64,000 nucleotides of DNA from Haberlea rhodopensis. Its lineage: Eukaryota; Streptophyta; Magnoliopsida; Lamiales; Gesneriaceae. A model generated the notes under the pieces. The model was not told the origin of the DNA. It did not search any database and saw only the letters and a program-made list of their open reading frames with translations. The number at the start of each line of letters is the position of its first letter. Within the stretch, counting starts at the first letter, position 1. Shown here piece after piece: positions 10,558 to 22,000 of this stretch. A program made the translations under genes and the position numbers. The stretch lies in contig CAJQUN010000021.1 of assembly GCA_907163345.1 (NCBI GenBank), positions 1,612,001 to 1,676,000 of the forward strand, given 5' to 3'.

Positions 10558-12804
10558 TGTGACGGCCCGCCCAGACAGGTCGCCCGCCGTATTCAATTGC
10601 TTGAATACAAGGCTTCACTCGAATCGAAACTTAATTATCACTTTGAATTTATGAACTTATGTCTAGCGGAAACGTTTTTAATTCTTATCGGATGTTGACT
10701 TAATAACTTATTACCCGTGACTTTTATCTTGAAAAAAATTGGGCAGATTCTCCTCTTAAAAATGGTGCCCTGTGATCTACCAGATCACTACAACCACAAT
10801 ATCAAAACCATAAAAACAAAAACTAAACCAAAATAAACTTCAAATATCAAAATCCAACTAAAACATAAATAAATGTTTCATATCCTCAAAATAAAACTTA
10901 AACATGCCAACATACTCAAAACTTCATAATAAATCTAAATATCCTCCGCATCGTCTAAGTCTTCAACTCCATCTGTAATATGTCACATTACAGGTAAAGG
11001 TAAGTTGCAGCATTTTATAGTAAGCATAATAAACATTTAATAAAAGGTCAAAAACATCATTTTTCATAATGTGACGAAAAATAATATACTTTCATATCCA
11101 AAATAACTTTCACACATATATGGTTTAATCCGAGCAGTCAACGGAACTAAATTTCACAAAACGGAATCATAACGGAAATAACTGCACAGATAACCAACGA
11201 AACGTAACGGAAACGAATAACAATATCATATAATGTCTTAACATTATAGAATTAATCATTAAACATAGCCATGCTGTAATGAAACAAATGCATACTCAAA
11301 TACGGATGTGACACAATGATATCATTCCAGACTATACCCGCTGGAAGGGTATCGACAGATATTATACCCCCTCTGTCTTCGGGCAAAACGAAATGCGTTT
11401 CTTTATTCTCGTCGCCAACGAGCCGAAAGTATGCGCGTTTTTATCCTCGTCGCAATGCGAGACACAACGAAACAAAAATGTCCACAGTTCACAAACCTCA
11501 AATCATATTCACTGAATCAATACAGACATGGCATTTAAAAATAGTTTTTCACACACAATAAAATGTTATTTCAAAATTACATTTTTCAACAAAATACATT
11601 TCTTATAAAAATCATATTTCAAAATAATCTTTCATGCTTACTATTCAAAACATTTCAAAATAAATAAAATTGCAACTTCCTTTACGTACCTCAAAGCTTC
11701 CTATCAACTTTCAAGCTACAAACCTTCCCACAATCTCCAAGATATCAAGGATTTCCTATTACCCATTTCAACATTATCAAAAACCATATTCATTTAACTT
11801 GGTTCTATAACAACCTATTATAATCCTAACTTATATCCAAACTTAGGTTCACTATTCAGATTACCAAAACCTACAAGTATTTTTCCCAATAAATCAAGAA
11901 ACAATTTGTATAATTAATATGCTCACAGAATTTTCGAAACTTGTGATCAACCATTTTCGAACTAAATTCATCTCAAATCTTCGAACAAATCACCATCTCA
12001 ATTCCTCAAAATCCAGTATCATAATTGAACAAAATACCATTTCAGTTTCTTCAAAATCAAATAACAATTTTTGAAATCAAAATTTCCAGAAAAATTCTTC
12101 GAACAAAATCCAGACTTCGAATTCAATCCTAAAATTTTGTGTTCTTGACAAACTAACCCAATAAAACTTCAATTAATCCAACTAAATTAACCTAAACATA
12201 AAAAATCGAAACTGAAAATCAAAAATCCAAAACAGAAAAATAAAAATCGAAATTCGAAATTTCATACCAATTGATGTCCAAATCCGAATTCCTCTCAGTT
12301 GCTTGCTACTACTCGAATTTGGATGGATTTTCGAACTCAAAAATCGAAATTTACAAAACCTGAAATTTCTTTTCTGAACTTGAAATCAGACGGAAAAAAA
12401 AATGGCTATGGATTCTTGTTTGACAGAAACTTAATAGGGTTTATACCAGTTACAATTGGGAGTAGATAAAGGGACGAAGATCAATTGATTACGAGGGAGA
12501 TGAAAGGCGAAGCAGGCGAATGAAACGGCGAGCAGCGAAGGTAACAGACGAAACGTGAAGAAAAAATGACGAAGGCAAATCAAAGATGAACAGTGAGCAA
12601 CGAAGAAAGAAGAGAAAATCTGATAAAGTTTTTGGGAATTAATTAAAAAAAATCGATTCTTATTCTTATTATTATTATTATTATTAAAATATTATTATTA
12701 TTACTATTATTAGATATTCTTATTATTTATTCATTATTAATATTATAATTTATAACTTGCACAATATTTGGGTCAATAAATTCCTTAAAAATTGAGCCAT
12801 TACA
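10558..12804 (-). repeat. 5' LTR of the gypsy element at 3747-12804
   Basis: 2247 bp, the same ends as its partner (TGTGACGGCCCGCC to GAGCCATTACA). It differs from the other LTR by scattered substitutions and a few indels, for example an 8-bp addition near 10646 and a deletion of about 22 bp near 11660. Confidence 0.92.
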
Positions 12805-13705
12805 GTAACAATCAAGTCATCAACATAGACAATAATATAAAGTTCTTTTTTTTTTATAAGAAGACAAGAATGTAAAGTTGAATTGGTACCCGGTGAAAGA
12901 TGAATAGTGAAGTGTCAGATCGGGACTATACAAAGCCATACGACAGAAGAGCAGGATTGAGTGTGTGGTACCAAGCTCGAGGTGCCTGATGAAGCCCATA
13001 TAGATATTTCTGTAGGCGGCAGACATGAGATGGGAATGAGGGATCAACAAAGCCAGGAGAGTGAGACATATATACAACTTCTGAAAGCTCACCATGAAGA
13101 AAGACGTTGCTGACATCAAGTTGGCGAATAGATGGCAAATAGACCAATGATGTGATAACTGGGCTAAAGGTCACAGTGTCGTCAACCTAGGGCATTTGTG
13201 AAAGCACTTTGCGAGCTTTAAATTTGTCAACAGAACCATCAGGATTGTGTTTGATTCTGAAAACCCACTTACATCCGATGTCATTTTGGCGAGGAATGAG
13301 ACAGTATGAGGGTCCAAGAGCCATGGAGGGTTAAAGTAATGAATTCTTCGGACATTGTATTACACGAACGAGGATCCTTTACAACTTGAGAGACACAAGT
13401 GGGCTCGATGTTAGTGCCTGACGGTGGGGAGGATATACGGCCATCAAGGAACCCCACTACATTGTAACCATTAACCAAGGTGATAACCTGTGCCCGCTAG
13501 GAGGGGAAGTTGGAGGCTGTGAGGTTCAAAGGTAGGTGTTGATGGGCAGTGGATGGAATAATGGGGTTTACGACAGTGGATGGTTGTGGTGAAGCGACGC
13601 TGGAAGGGTTAGTGGGTGTTGGTTGTGTTCCATCGGAAAAGGCTGCCAGTAGAATCAAGTTTGGAAGATAATCTCGTTAGAGAATTTGGGCTACTTATAC
13701 CATAT
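12805..13705 (-). pseudogene. Copia element A, 5' part: gag start fused to RT
   Basis: Minus-strand reading gives a copia-type gag N-terminus (VNGYNVVGFLDGRISSPPSG). After a short stretch comes the RT N-terminal region (KWVFRIK, then FSPVITSLVYLPSIRQLDV, FLHGELSEVVYM, GFVDPS and CRLQKYLYGLHQAPRAWYHTL). The YVDDLIVT motif lies at 12805-12830, beside the gypsy insertion. Gag body, protease, integrase and part of RT are missing, so this is an internally deleted element as well as an interrupted one. A degenerate PBS (minus TGGTATAAGTAGCC, about 13688-13702) precedes the LTR. Confidence 0.8.
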
Positions 13706-13836
13706 AGAATATAATAATTGGATTGTATTGCTTGCGAGTGCAAAACCATATAAATGGCATTACAAAAGTATCTTTTAATGGTATGATGAGATTGCACATG
13801 ATTCTAGGATATTTCTTGTTATTTACTTCCTTTATA
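13706..13836 (-). repeat. 5' LTR of decayed copia element A (approximate ends)
   Basis: Shares GTATCTTTTAATGGTATGAT and the downstream CATGATTCTAGGA...TTATTTACTT blocks with 2866-2990. Ends are estimated from the degenerate PBS on the left and the weak TG...CA match on the right. About 130 bp, short as is usual for many copia LTRs. Confidence 0.5.
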
Positions 13837-15089
13837 CTTATATAAAGTGGCAGTAATTTGATGTTGGGGGGCGAATTTTTTTGAAAAAGATTATAAATTA
13901 TGCTAAAAAAGTATCACATATTAAGATATATTTAACTACCTTAATAATAAATTTATAACAAAAGTTATCTAACAAACATACACAATCAGGAATATATTTT
14001 CACAGTTCATTAATCATGAATCCAATACATTCTATTCAAAACATGGAGATGAATATTAAAAGAGAATCATCCTTTTCATCATTCGCAATGTTTTATACGT
14101 TCACTCTTTGCATCTTCTTCATTACATCTTTCAAAAAAATCAAGCAGGAAAAAGAGAGAAAGAAAAGGGAATATCAATTTTACTTAGTGGCGATTGAAAA
14201 GCAATAAGGAAAGACACGAAACAGTGTCTCCAAGTGTTCTTGTCATCGAGTTGGGCTATTGATATTTTACGCATATAGTTAGTTGAATTTATACTTCCTT
14301 TTAGATTGTAAGTCACGATATCTATGAAATATTAGAATTTTTTTATATAGGGATTATTTTAATACAATTCATTGAATATATACAAACCAACTAATAAGTT
14401 ATTAATCACAGGTTTCTATTGTTGGACTCTTCTTCCGATAAGATTTTTAATAATTAGATATGCTCTCTAATCCAATAATTTATTATTTTTCGATTCTTCA
14501 ATTCCCATATTTTTTCCTTATATATTTTGAATTCCAAATTCAAAGCACCATCTTTGCTTGCCAAACCCTTTGAAGTACACTGAGCCATCACACCAACACC
14601 TTTATATCCACGTCTCCCGTATTAAATCCATAAGGATTTCACCATATCAATTATTCATCAAGATTGTATCAATCAATCACGAAGAACAAAGACAGAGAAG
14701 AAAAGACACAAAGAAGAAGATGAAGACCATATATTTTTATTTATTATTAAGCTGTACACAAACTCTTATTTATACACAAATATATGCCTATTTGAAATGC
14801 ATAAATGGTTGCTTACCTTCAGAGTTAATTCCACTAGACATCCCCGAACCTATGAGTGTGAGGGTACATCACAGAACATTCTATTTCTCATTTTATTTGC
14901 GCTATGGAGTAACATACATCTTATCTCATCGGCTAGAAACGTTTGAATATGTCAAGTGATTACGTTGCGATAGAAAGCCGAAATATATGTCTGATTAGTT
15001 TAGACAAACATATGAGAAAATAGAATTACAAGATAAATAGCGCTTTCGTAAGCTTCGCAACGAAATAGTGTTGCAGACAGAGACGAAAT
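13837..15089 (+). other. AT-rich stretch, no gene recognised
   Basis: Two open frames (14016-14207, 63 codons; 14558-14959, 133 codons) have no recognisable domain, and the longer starts inside AT-rich sequence without codon-like composition. The right part may be the degraded front of the copia remnant that becomes recognisable from about 15090. Confidence 0.4.
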
Positions 15090-16340
15090 CAAACACTTCT
15101 GGATATGGTCAGACAAATGTTGGCGCAATCGAATCTTCCAATATTTTTTTTTGAGGAGAAGAAACGTTTGACTGCTGCCTATAGTTTGTACAATGTGCCT
15201 TCTAAATAGTCATTTCAATTCCCTTTTGAGAAATGGCATCGCAAAAAAGTTATTTGGAAGTTCTGCGCCTTTGGGAGTAAGTGTGATTTGTTCATTGTTT
15301 TTTTTACAAACAATAAAAGCTCGATCCAAGAGCTTCAAAAAATTATATTTTGGAAAATATTCTAATATAATGTGAACATTCCGATAGAGAAATGACTGAA
15401 ATAGAGTTTGAGATGTGCATTTTGTGAGTGGAGTCAAAAAGGGGCATCAAGTTATACGAGTTAAATGAACCCTGTTGTTGGCGCTCCGATCTCTAACCTA
15501 GATGAGGCTATAATGCCTTGTCTGGCATGTAATAGAGAAAATGAAAGCGACCTCAAGTTCAGTGGGAGTGTTTCACTGATGAAAGTTTCTCATAATCCTT
15601 AATATAGAAAAGCAAGCGCAAAATTATTCTCTAATGATATACCATTGAATGAGATTTTTCATGCGTGCTTTTGTGATATTGACGAGCCAGCTAAATATTA
15701 AGAGATTATGACTTAAAAAAAAGGCAAAATAAGTGGGTGTCTGCTATACGAGCAGAGAGTTGTGTCCTAAAACAGAAAATGAAAAATCGTATGAATGAAG
15801 TTCCATATGCAAGCGCTGTAGAGGGTTTGATGTACACAATAGTGTGCATTAAACAGACCTGTGCTTTACAATTGGATGGTGAGTAAAATCAGAATTATTT
15901 TTGAGATTGCCTATTAGATGGCAGTCAAATGATCTTTCTTTGTGCAACCATGGAGATAGTTTGAGAATTGATGGATATAGTGACGATGATGGGTCAGTTG
16001 ATAGAGATCAGCGCAAATCCATTATGGGATATGCATTTATAGTGAAAGGCGCAAGTATCAATTGGAGTGATAAAAGCGGCCTTGCATCTCTCTATCTACC
16101 TAAGAAGCAGATTAATAGTCTGCAGATCAACAATATAAGATACAATCTGGTTAAGAGGATCTCTACAAAGATTGCGAGTTTCTGCGCATGTAGATGTATA
16201 GTTGTATCTTTATTCGAGATTATGTTGCACAAGCCAATGTGGTTCTAAGGCATATTCCTACTAGCGATATGCGCGCTGACCTATGGACCAAACCCTTGTG
16301 CGGAGATTTGTTCCTGCGACATGTTAATCCTATGGGCTTT
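15090..16340 (+). pseudogene. Decayed Ty1/copia element B: integrase, RT and RNase H fragments
   Basis: Plus-strand translation with many stops and frame changes gives, in order: copia integrase core end (MLAQSNLPIFF, then LTAAYSLYNVPSK and FPFEKWHRKK), an RT start (DEPAKY..., KWVSAIRAE), then a jump to the late RT motif VPYASAVEGLMYT. RNase H follows: GYSDDDGSVDRDQRKSIMGY and GASINWSDK. The last recognisable motif is ADLWTKPLCGDLFLRHV, equivalent to the copia C-terminus ADxLTKPL. The RT catalytic core is missing between KWVSAIRAE and VPYASAV, an internal deletion. Confidence 0.75.
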
Positions 16341-16690
16341 GTAGGATTTGTTTTGCCTGTTAGAACAATTGTTAAGAACAATTGGATTAACAATTGGTTT
16401 TTTGTGGTACCGTGTTCATATGTGAATGTCACCAGAATTTGATTGGACCACTCACACGAGCAATCACCCTGGTGCTATAGCAAGCAGGATGAGACTTGAG
16501 GATCATGTATGGCATGATCCCTTCACGCTTGGAAGGGCGAGGAAGGTTGTGATGATAATATTATAGTCGCCTTAACAAGAGGCTAAGATGAGATCTGATT
16601 AGATCAATTATGGAGTACGTCGGATCCGTTAATTTAAAAAAACTAACTTTTTTAAAAAATTTAGATAAATATATTTGCGGTTAGTTTACA
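16341..16690 (+). other. Probable 3' non-coding end of copia element B
   Basis: No coding signal. The text after the C-terminal motif (short repeats of TTAAGAACAATTGGATTAACAA type near 16370-16400, and a CTTGGAAGGGCGAGGAAGG purine-rich run near 16530) is what would be expected of a degraded polypurine/LTR zone. No second LTR copy was found to confirm it. Confidence 0.35.
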
Positions 16691-16699
16691 AACACAAAG

Positions 16700-16772
16700 A
16701 CAGATTAGCTCAATTGGTTAGAGCTCTAGAGTAGAAGACGACGGTCGCGTGTTCGAATCTTCCAAGCAACAA
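16700..16772 (+). pseudogene. Degenerate tRNA-like sequence
   Basis: TAGCTCAATTGGTTAGAGC matches a tRNA D-arm (pol III A box) and GTGTTCGAATC matches the T-loop (B box) at normal spacing. The anticodon stem, T stem and acceptor stem do not pair, so it is not a working tRNA. It may be a tRNA relic or the head of a tRNA-derived SINE; an A/T-rich tail follows. Confidence 0.4.
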
Positions 16773-16842
16773 TTTCCCTTGATTTTTTGGGAAAAAAAAT
16801 TAAAAAAAACGGTCCGGTTCCGGAATTAAGGGATCCGGAACC

Positions 16843-17106
16843 GGCCGGTTCCGGATCGGATCGGTTCTTGTCCCGTTAAGCACCCCTACAGTACATGCAC
16901 GAGTAAAGTGATAAAATTTTGCCAAAAATATAATATACCAGTTAGCCGAGAAAGAATTAAAAAAATTAAAACTTGGCCGGTTCCGGATCGGATCGGTTCT
17001 TGTCCCGTTAAGCACCCCTACAGTACATGCACGAGTAAAGTGATAAAATTTTGCCAAAAATATAATATACCAGTTAGCCGAGAAAGAATTAAAAAAATTA
17101 AAACTT
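16843..17106. repeat. 132-bp tandem duplication (two copies) with a hAT-like end
   Basis: GGCCGGTTCCGGATCGGATC starts at 16843 and again at 16975; the copies run to the AAAACTT at 16974 and 17106 and look identical. On the minus strand each copy contains GTAGGGGTGCTTAACGGGAC, resembling the ends of plant hAT elements. The open frames across it (16800-17057 minus, 16908-17201 plus) are products of the duplication, not genes. Confidence 0.85.
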
Positions 17107-17678
17107 TACAGATAATTTTTGGCTTGTTGGTCATCTATTCCAACGCTAAAGTTTTTCTGAAGTTGATACTATTGAAGCTTAAACTCAAATACCTTTTTTG
17201 ATAGAATAAACCAAATATTTAAATACTAATGGTATTCTTTGATTTGACATGTCTATACAGCAAGTCTATGGTGATTTTATCTCCACTACTTCTTGCTTGG
17301 GTACTTAATGTGTGTGTGTTTATATATATCCACACAAATTTACAACCCTAAAACTTAGCTCTCTGTGAGTGTGATGATAATGGTCCTCTGAGTTCTGGAG
17401 CGCAGACATATGCGTTCATAATTATGTGATAGCTGTCTCTAAAAACCAGGGTATGCATTAAATAACTGTGTTGTTAAACAGCAGTACTAGATGCTGCTCG
17501 AGCTCGATTGCACCCAGATTTTATACATGCGGAAGCCTGTCACATAATGAATCTCTTCTTTGGGCCACCGCTTTTGAGTTCAGTCCTTTTCAAGAAAAGG
17601 ATTGTAAATATAGGAAATTCAAAAGAAGACAAAGCGACTAAGATTAATTTGACATGAACTAAAACTTATAATTTTGGG

Positions 17679-17726
17679 GAAATTCTTGTATGGACCGGGG
17701 CAGGACCTGCTTAATACAAGAATTTC
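17679..17726. repeat. Short perfect inverted repeat (hairpin)
   Basis: GAAATTCTTGTAT (17679-17691) is the exact reverse complement of ATACAAGAATTTC (17714-17726), with a GC-rich 22-base loop in an AT-rich setting. No TSD was recognised; it might be a tiny solo inverted repeat or a transcript hairpin. Confidence 0.7.
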
Positions 17727-18124
17727 TCTAATTTTTGTGCTGGTAGTTGAACAAAATTAATACAGATAGAAGGTCGTGCAGTAGATTGATTTACAACAAT
17801 CAAGGCCTGATAATGATCGTTTTAATCACTGCAAAATCTGGATTTTCCATATGTGTGTACTTTATTAACATCAAGGGTAAATGTTGATACTATTTTCAAG
17901 GCAGTCTCTGATATTAATGTGAAATATTTTATATGAAATATTACACATCTGGTTATGCGCCTAAAAACAATAACATCAAACTAATCACATTATGGTATTT
18001 TAAGAAAGAAAAAGGACACCTTTTTTCGTGGGATATATAGGTAGGGGTAGAGGTTATTATTAAAGAATTTAGGTGGTTGGTGGCAGAACTTGAATAATGA
18101 AGTGACTCGACAAAGACTTGGTAA

Positions 18125-18310
18125 GAATATATAGGATTATTGGTCCATATGAACACTACCCTAGGAGTAACAATCATTGAATATAAATATTTTTACCCAA
18201 GTTGGATGAGAATATGTATATATAGAATTATTGGTTGCTATCCATGAACACTGCTCTCAAGAGAGTAGCAACCATTAAATATAAATATTTTTATTGAATA
18301 CGAATATTCT
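18125..18310. repeat. Imperfect tandem duplication of about 90 bp
   Basis: Two consecutive blocks share the order: ATATAG-ATTATTGGT, CATGAACACT, AGTAGCAACCATT-like, and AAATATAAATATTTTTA. Copy two is diverged and slightly longer. Confidence 0.6.
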
Positions 18311-19074
18311 CGTCCAATAGTATGAAACAATCTTAATGGTAATGCCTACTATTTCCAGGTAAAGGCTATGCTGAAATCTATACAAAATATAGGAATTTCA
18401 TAAATTAAAAAAAATGTTGAAAAATCCTTGAATCTGAGTAGTATTGAATCCAAGATTATGGACAAGAAGTAATTGATGACATTTACTAAACACATTAGTT
18501 TATGACCATAATTTTTAATAAAAAAATGCCATCTAAAAATTAAATCAAACAGATATCTTATTTTTCGGTTTATTTTTCAGCTATTATTTTTCAAAATATA
18601 TATTTCAAAAAAGGCGAAACAAGTCCAAACACATCCATAATATTCCCATGTTCAAATAGTTAATCAAGAACACTGTAAAACTCAAAGCTGCAAGCTTCTT
18701 CCCGCACAACATTGAATTCTGGAGATTTTGCACTCATCATACAGACTATATGACTCCAAACCAGCAGCATGATTACTAGGTAATTCAAGAATCATGCGAT
18801 CTCAAACCAATAGAATGATTGAATAACTCATGAAACTTTCAGAAAAAATAATTCATCCTCAAACATCACATTCACCTTCATAGAATTAAAAAAAGTATTA
18901 CAAATCCTCTAAGTTATCAAGTAATAGTCAACAAATTTACTCTACGATCCTAAGGAAAAATGAACAGCTAACACCAAAATAGCGTATCTTAATTTTCCAT
19001 GTAAACTTTGTGTCACAAGAACCAGCACCCTCAATTGAGAGAAGGACAAATCCCCAGCCAGTACATTATGTTCG

Positions 19075-22000
19075 TCAAACCCGATTGTACGCGACAGTTT
19101 TGCTGAACAAGCGACGTATATACACAACTTGCAGCGAACTTGCAAGAGCCAGCAAAAGGTATTCTCCAATTGTGTAAAATATAATGCGCTTTCTAGTGCT
19201 CTCATTCGCTGCACCAACATGTGGAGCAAATAAATCATTGATGCAACTTGTTAAGTAAAAAGAGACATGCTGAGAGAAGGAGTGTTCATATCCTGGGACG
19301 GTCATACAGACTGAACGAGTGTTTTACCTTTTAAAAGTCACGTCTAGGGAACGGGAACAATATCGATCATGTCATAAAATACAATGTCATCATTACATAT
19401 CTTTCTGCAAGTCAAAAACTTCCAAAATCCATATTTAAACGTAATCACAAAAATATGCTCGAAGATTTTTCTCAAGACTTTTGCGTTTTTGGGTTGAAAG
19501 CCAACTAAACGCCATATATATTGCTTCATTCAAGAAATAGATATTTCCTAAATGTCTTAATAGAATTTTTGTTGTTTAGTACTAAATGGCCAAAGCCCGG
19601 TGTACGAAGCTCCCTCTATGTGCTGGGTCCAGAAAGGGGTCGGGTCACTTTGGGTCTAATGTACGCAGCCTTCCTTGCAATCTATGTTGCACGGACACGA
19701 CATGGACACGGGGACGACACGACACGGACATGGGGACACGAATCTTCAAAAATTAAAGGACACGACACTTTTTATGATACGACAATAATTTTTATTTTGT
19801 ATATATATTCTACATATTCATTATGTTCCAATATACTAAAATTCGAGAAAAACTTTAATTATCAAATATTTGAATAATAAAATTGAAAATTATGTCAAGT
19901 TGTAGACACTTTATTCACTAATTAAAACATATAAAAAATAAGTTAAATTTTTTTTAACATTTTTGTAGAAAAAAAATTATAAATTTTTTTAAAAAAAATT
20001 TTTAAAATAAAATTATTAAAAAAATCATTTTCCCGTGTCCTGCCGTGTCCGAAAAGTGTCGGAAATTTTTTTTTTTAAAAAATATCCAGACATGCCACGT
20101 GGCGTGTCCGACACCGTGTCGTACTTGTATCCTGCCGTGTCCATGTCCGCGGAGTGTCCGACACTGCATGGGGTGATTTTTTGTAGTATCGGTGCAACAT
20201 AGCTTGCAATGCAAAAGGCTGTTTCCGCGACTCGAACACGTGACCTCCAAGGTCACATGGTAACAATTTTAACCATTGCGTCAATGCTCACTCTTTATGT
20301 TGTTTAGTACTGGTTTCTTAATTACAAATTTATCTGATGGAGGTAGAATCAATATGGTGTTAAGATACCAATTCCTGTATCACTGATTTAACTTAATCAT
20401 GATTGTGGTTCAAACACAGGACGGACCCAGAAAATTGTTGGATGTAGGGGAGGCTTAGGGAGTTTACTTTATTCAAGAGGAGTGACAATTGGGTTTCTTA
20501 AAATTTACAACTAAAAATTCAAATTTCTTAAAAGGGAATGACTGGCCCTTTAACTTCTGCTGGGTCCTCCCTTGGTTCTACCCCGCTAAGAATGTTATGT
20601 ACTGAATCCAGATAGTTTTTCAGCATTAGAATCAAACAATCTGGATGCTGAGATACACGGGTCTTAATTACTATATAAAAGAGAACAAACAAGGTACTTA
20701 CTATGACGATGACGAGCCTCGCGTGCTTTCAAGTACTTCTGCTCCGCTGTAACAGATTCTAGGGACTCCCTCAGTTCCGCAATTTTCACATTGATAGGGT
20801 CCAAATGCTCTGTAAAAATGAACAAGAAATAAAACAATTAATTGAGAAGAAATGGTGGCAACAGACAAGTTTTGATTCTTATGAAGGTGCTGTTGCAATA
20901 TCAAGACAAACCATCCTTAGCAAGGTCGTGTTCAGTGGGAATATGGCCAACATGAATGTAGAAAGAGACCGACTCTGGTGTGGAATGAGGATTGTGGAAA
21001 CAAAACTTGTACATTCCACTTCTGGGGGCCTTAAACTCGAATTTGTCCCCAGATGTTCCTTTCAAAGTATTGACAACATTACCCGCGGGAGAAGTCACCT
21101 ACATAGAGACGTCAAGATGTAAATGATACGTACATATTAGTACGCTTTCAAGTGATACAAGCTAATAGTTAAGGTTAGAAGCATGAGATCGATTCTTTTT
21201 ACACTACATTGGAATTCGTGCAGGTTGACCTAAAAAAAACAGAAAATATTTTGTAAACAAGGCTCCAACAGCCAACTCAAGCTCTGACCTCAAAATATTA
21301 AATAAGCGACTTATTTGAACCATGGAATTAAAATATTAAATAAGCAACTTATGACTCCTTATCCCAATTTCAGATGCTGTGATTTTTCGTTATCTAATAT
21401 TTGTACTTCAGTATGATTGCTGAATATCATCTCAAATTTGAGTCCGAATTTATGTGTAAGTGCATAGTTAGATGAATGTCATATAATAATCCACAAACAG
21501 GTGCAAAGTATAGTTTCAGTAAGAAAGAAATAGCCAATGTTCTAGGGTAAAAAGGTGAACAGAATATATTTGGACAGTGGCAAAGAAATAAATCCTGGAT
21601 GTTGTAAGGTTATGGAGAAGACATTTCCATTTTGAACGCTTCTACAATGCTCAAAGGAGCTAGAACATTTTTCCTGCTAAAATTCTTAATGTAGCTTACA
21701 TACTGAGTCAACTACAGTTAGTACAACTTATATATAGCAAAAACAGTAGCACCATATGCTATCAACCAAACAAAAAATAGTGAAATAGAAACATGTTCCA
21801 CTAGAAACAGGGAATAAGCACTTCGATTAACATTTTTAGGAGGCAACGATGCAGAGCCAAATATCATAAAGAAACTAAAGTCATCATGCATACAAATTTT
21901 CCATATGCAAAAGTAAATGTCACTATGCAAGGGCCAAATGCTAATTGGATAATCAGAGGTCACATAGTTGGAGGCAGGGAAGATGATAACAAGGACCTTG

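Larger units (their letters stand above)
3747..12804 (-). mobile_element. Full-length Ty3/gypsy retrotransposon, chromovirus-like (Tekay/Del type by domain layout)
   Basis: It has two long LTRs (3747-6011 and 10558-12804), an initiator-Met tRNA primer-binding site beside the right LTR, and the coding order gag-PR-RT-RNase H-INT-chromodomain-like on the minus strand. A perfect 5-bp TSD, GTAAC, is present at 3742-3746 and 12805-12809. The two LTRs look nearly identical over most of their length, with scattered substitutions and a few indels (net length difference 18 bp), suggesting a fairly recent insertion. The coding region is nevertheless broken: in-frame stops separate gag/PR, PR/RT and RNase H/INT, and frameshifts lie in gag, RNase H and at the INT/chromodomain junction. 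The clade assignment is inference from the C-terminal chromodomain-like segment and the PBS. Confidence 0.93.
17107..18940 (+). other. Intergenic AT-rich DNA
   Basis: No gene recognised. It contains a perfect 13-bp stem hairpin at 17679-17726 and an imperfect tandem duplication of about 90 bp at 18125-18310 (both copies carry ATATAxxATTATTGGT and TATAAATATTTTTA). The right end borders the 3' UTR of the p24 gene. Confidence 0.5.

Noticed and set aside
14558..14959. 133-codon open frame as a host gene
   Set aside because: AT-rich, no domain, no splice or codon signal, next to a decayed copia element.
16700..16772. Functional tRNA gene
   Set aside because: A- and B-box-like arms are present but acceptor, anticodon and T stems do not pair.
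20901..21098. Single-exon reading of the p24 GOLD segment
   Set aside because: The frame past 20912 reads into intron 2; a GT donor and the AG before 20809 give the conserved continuation.
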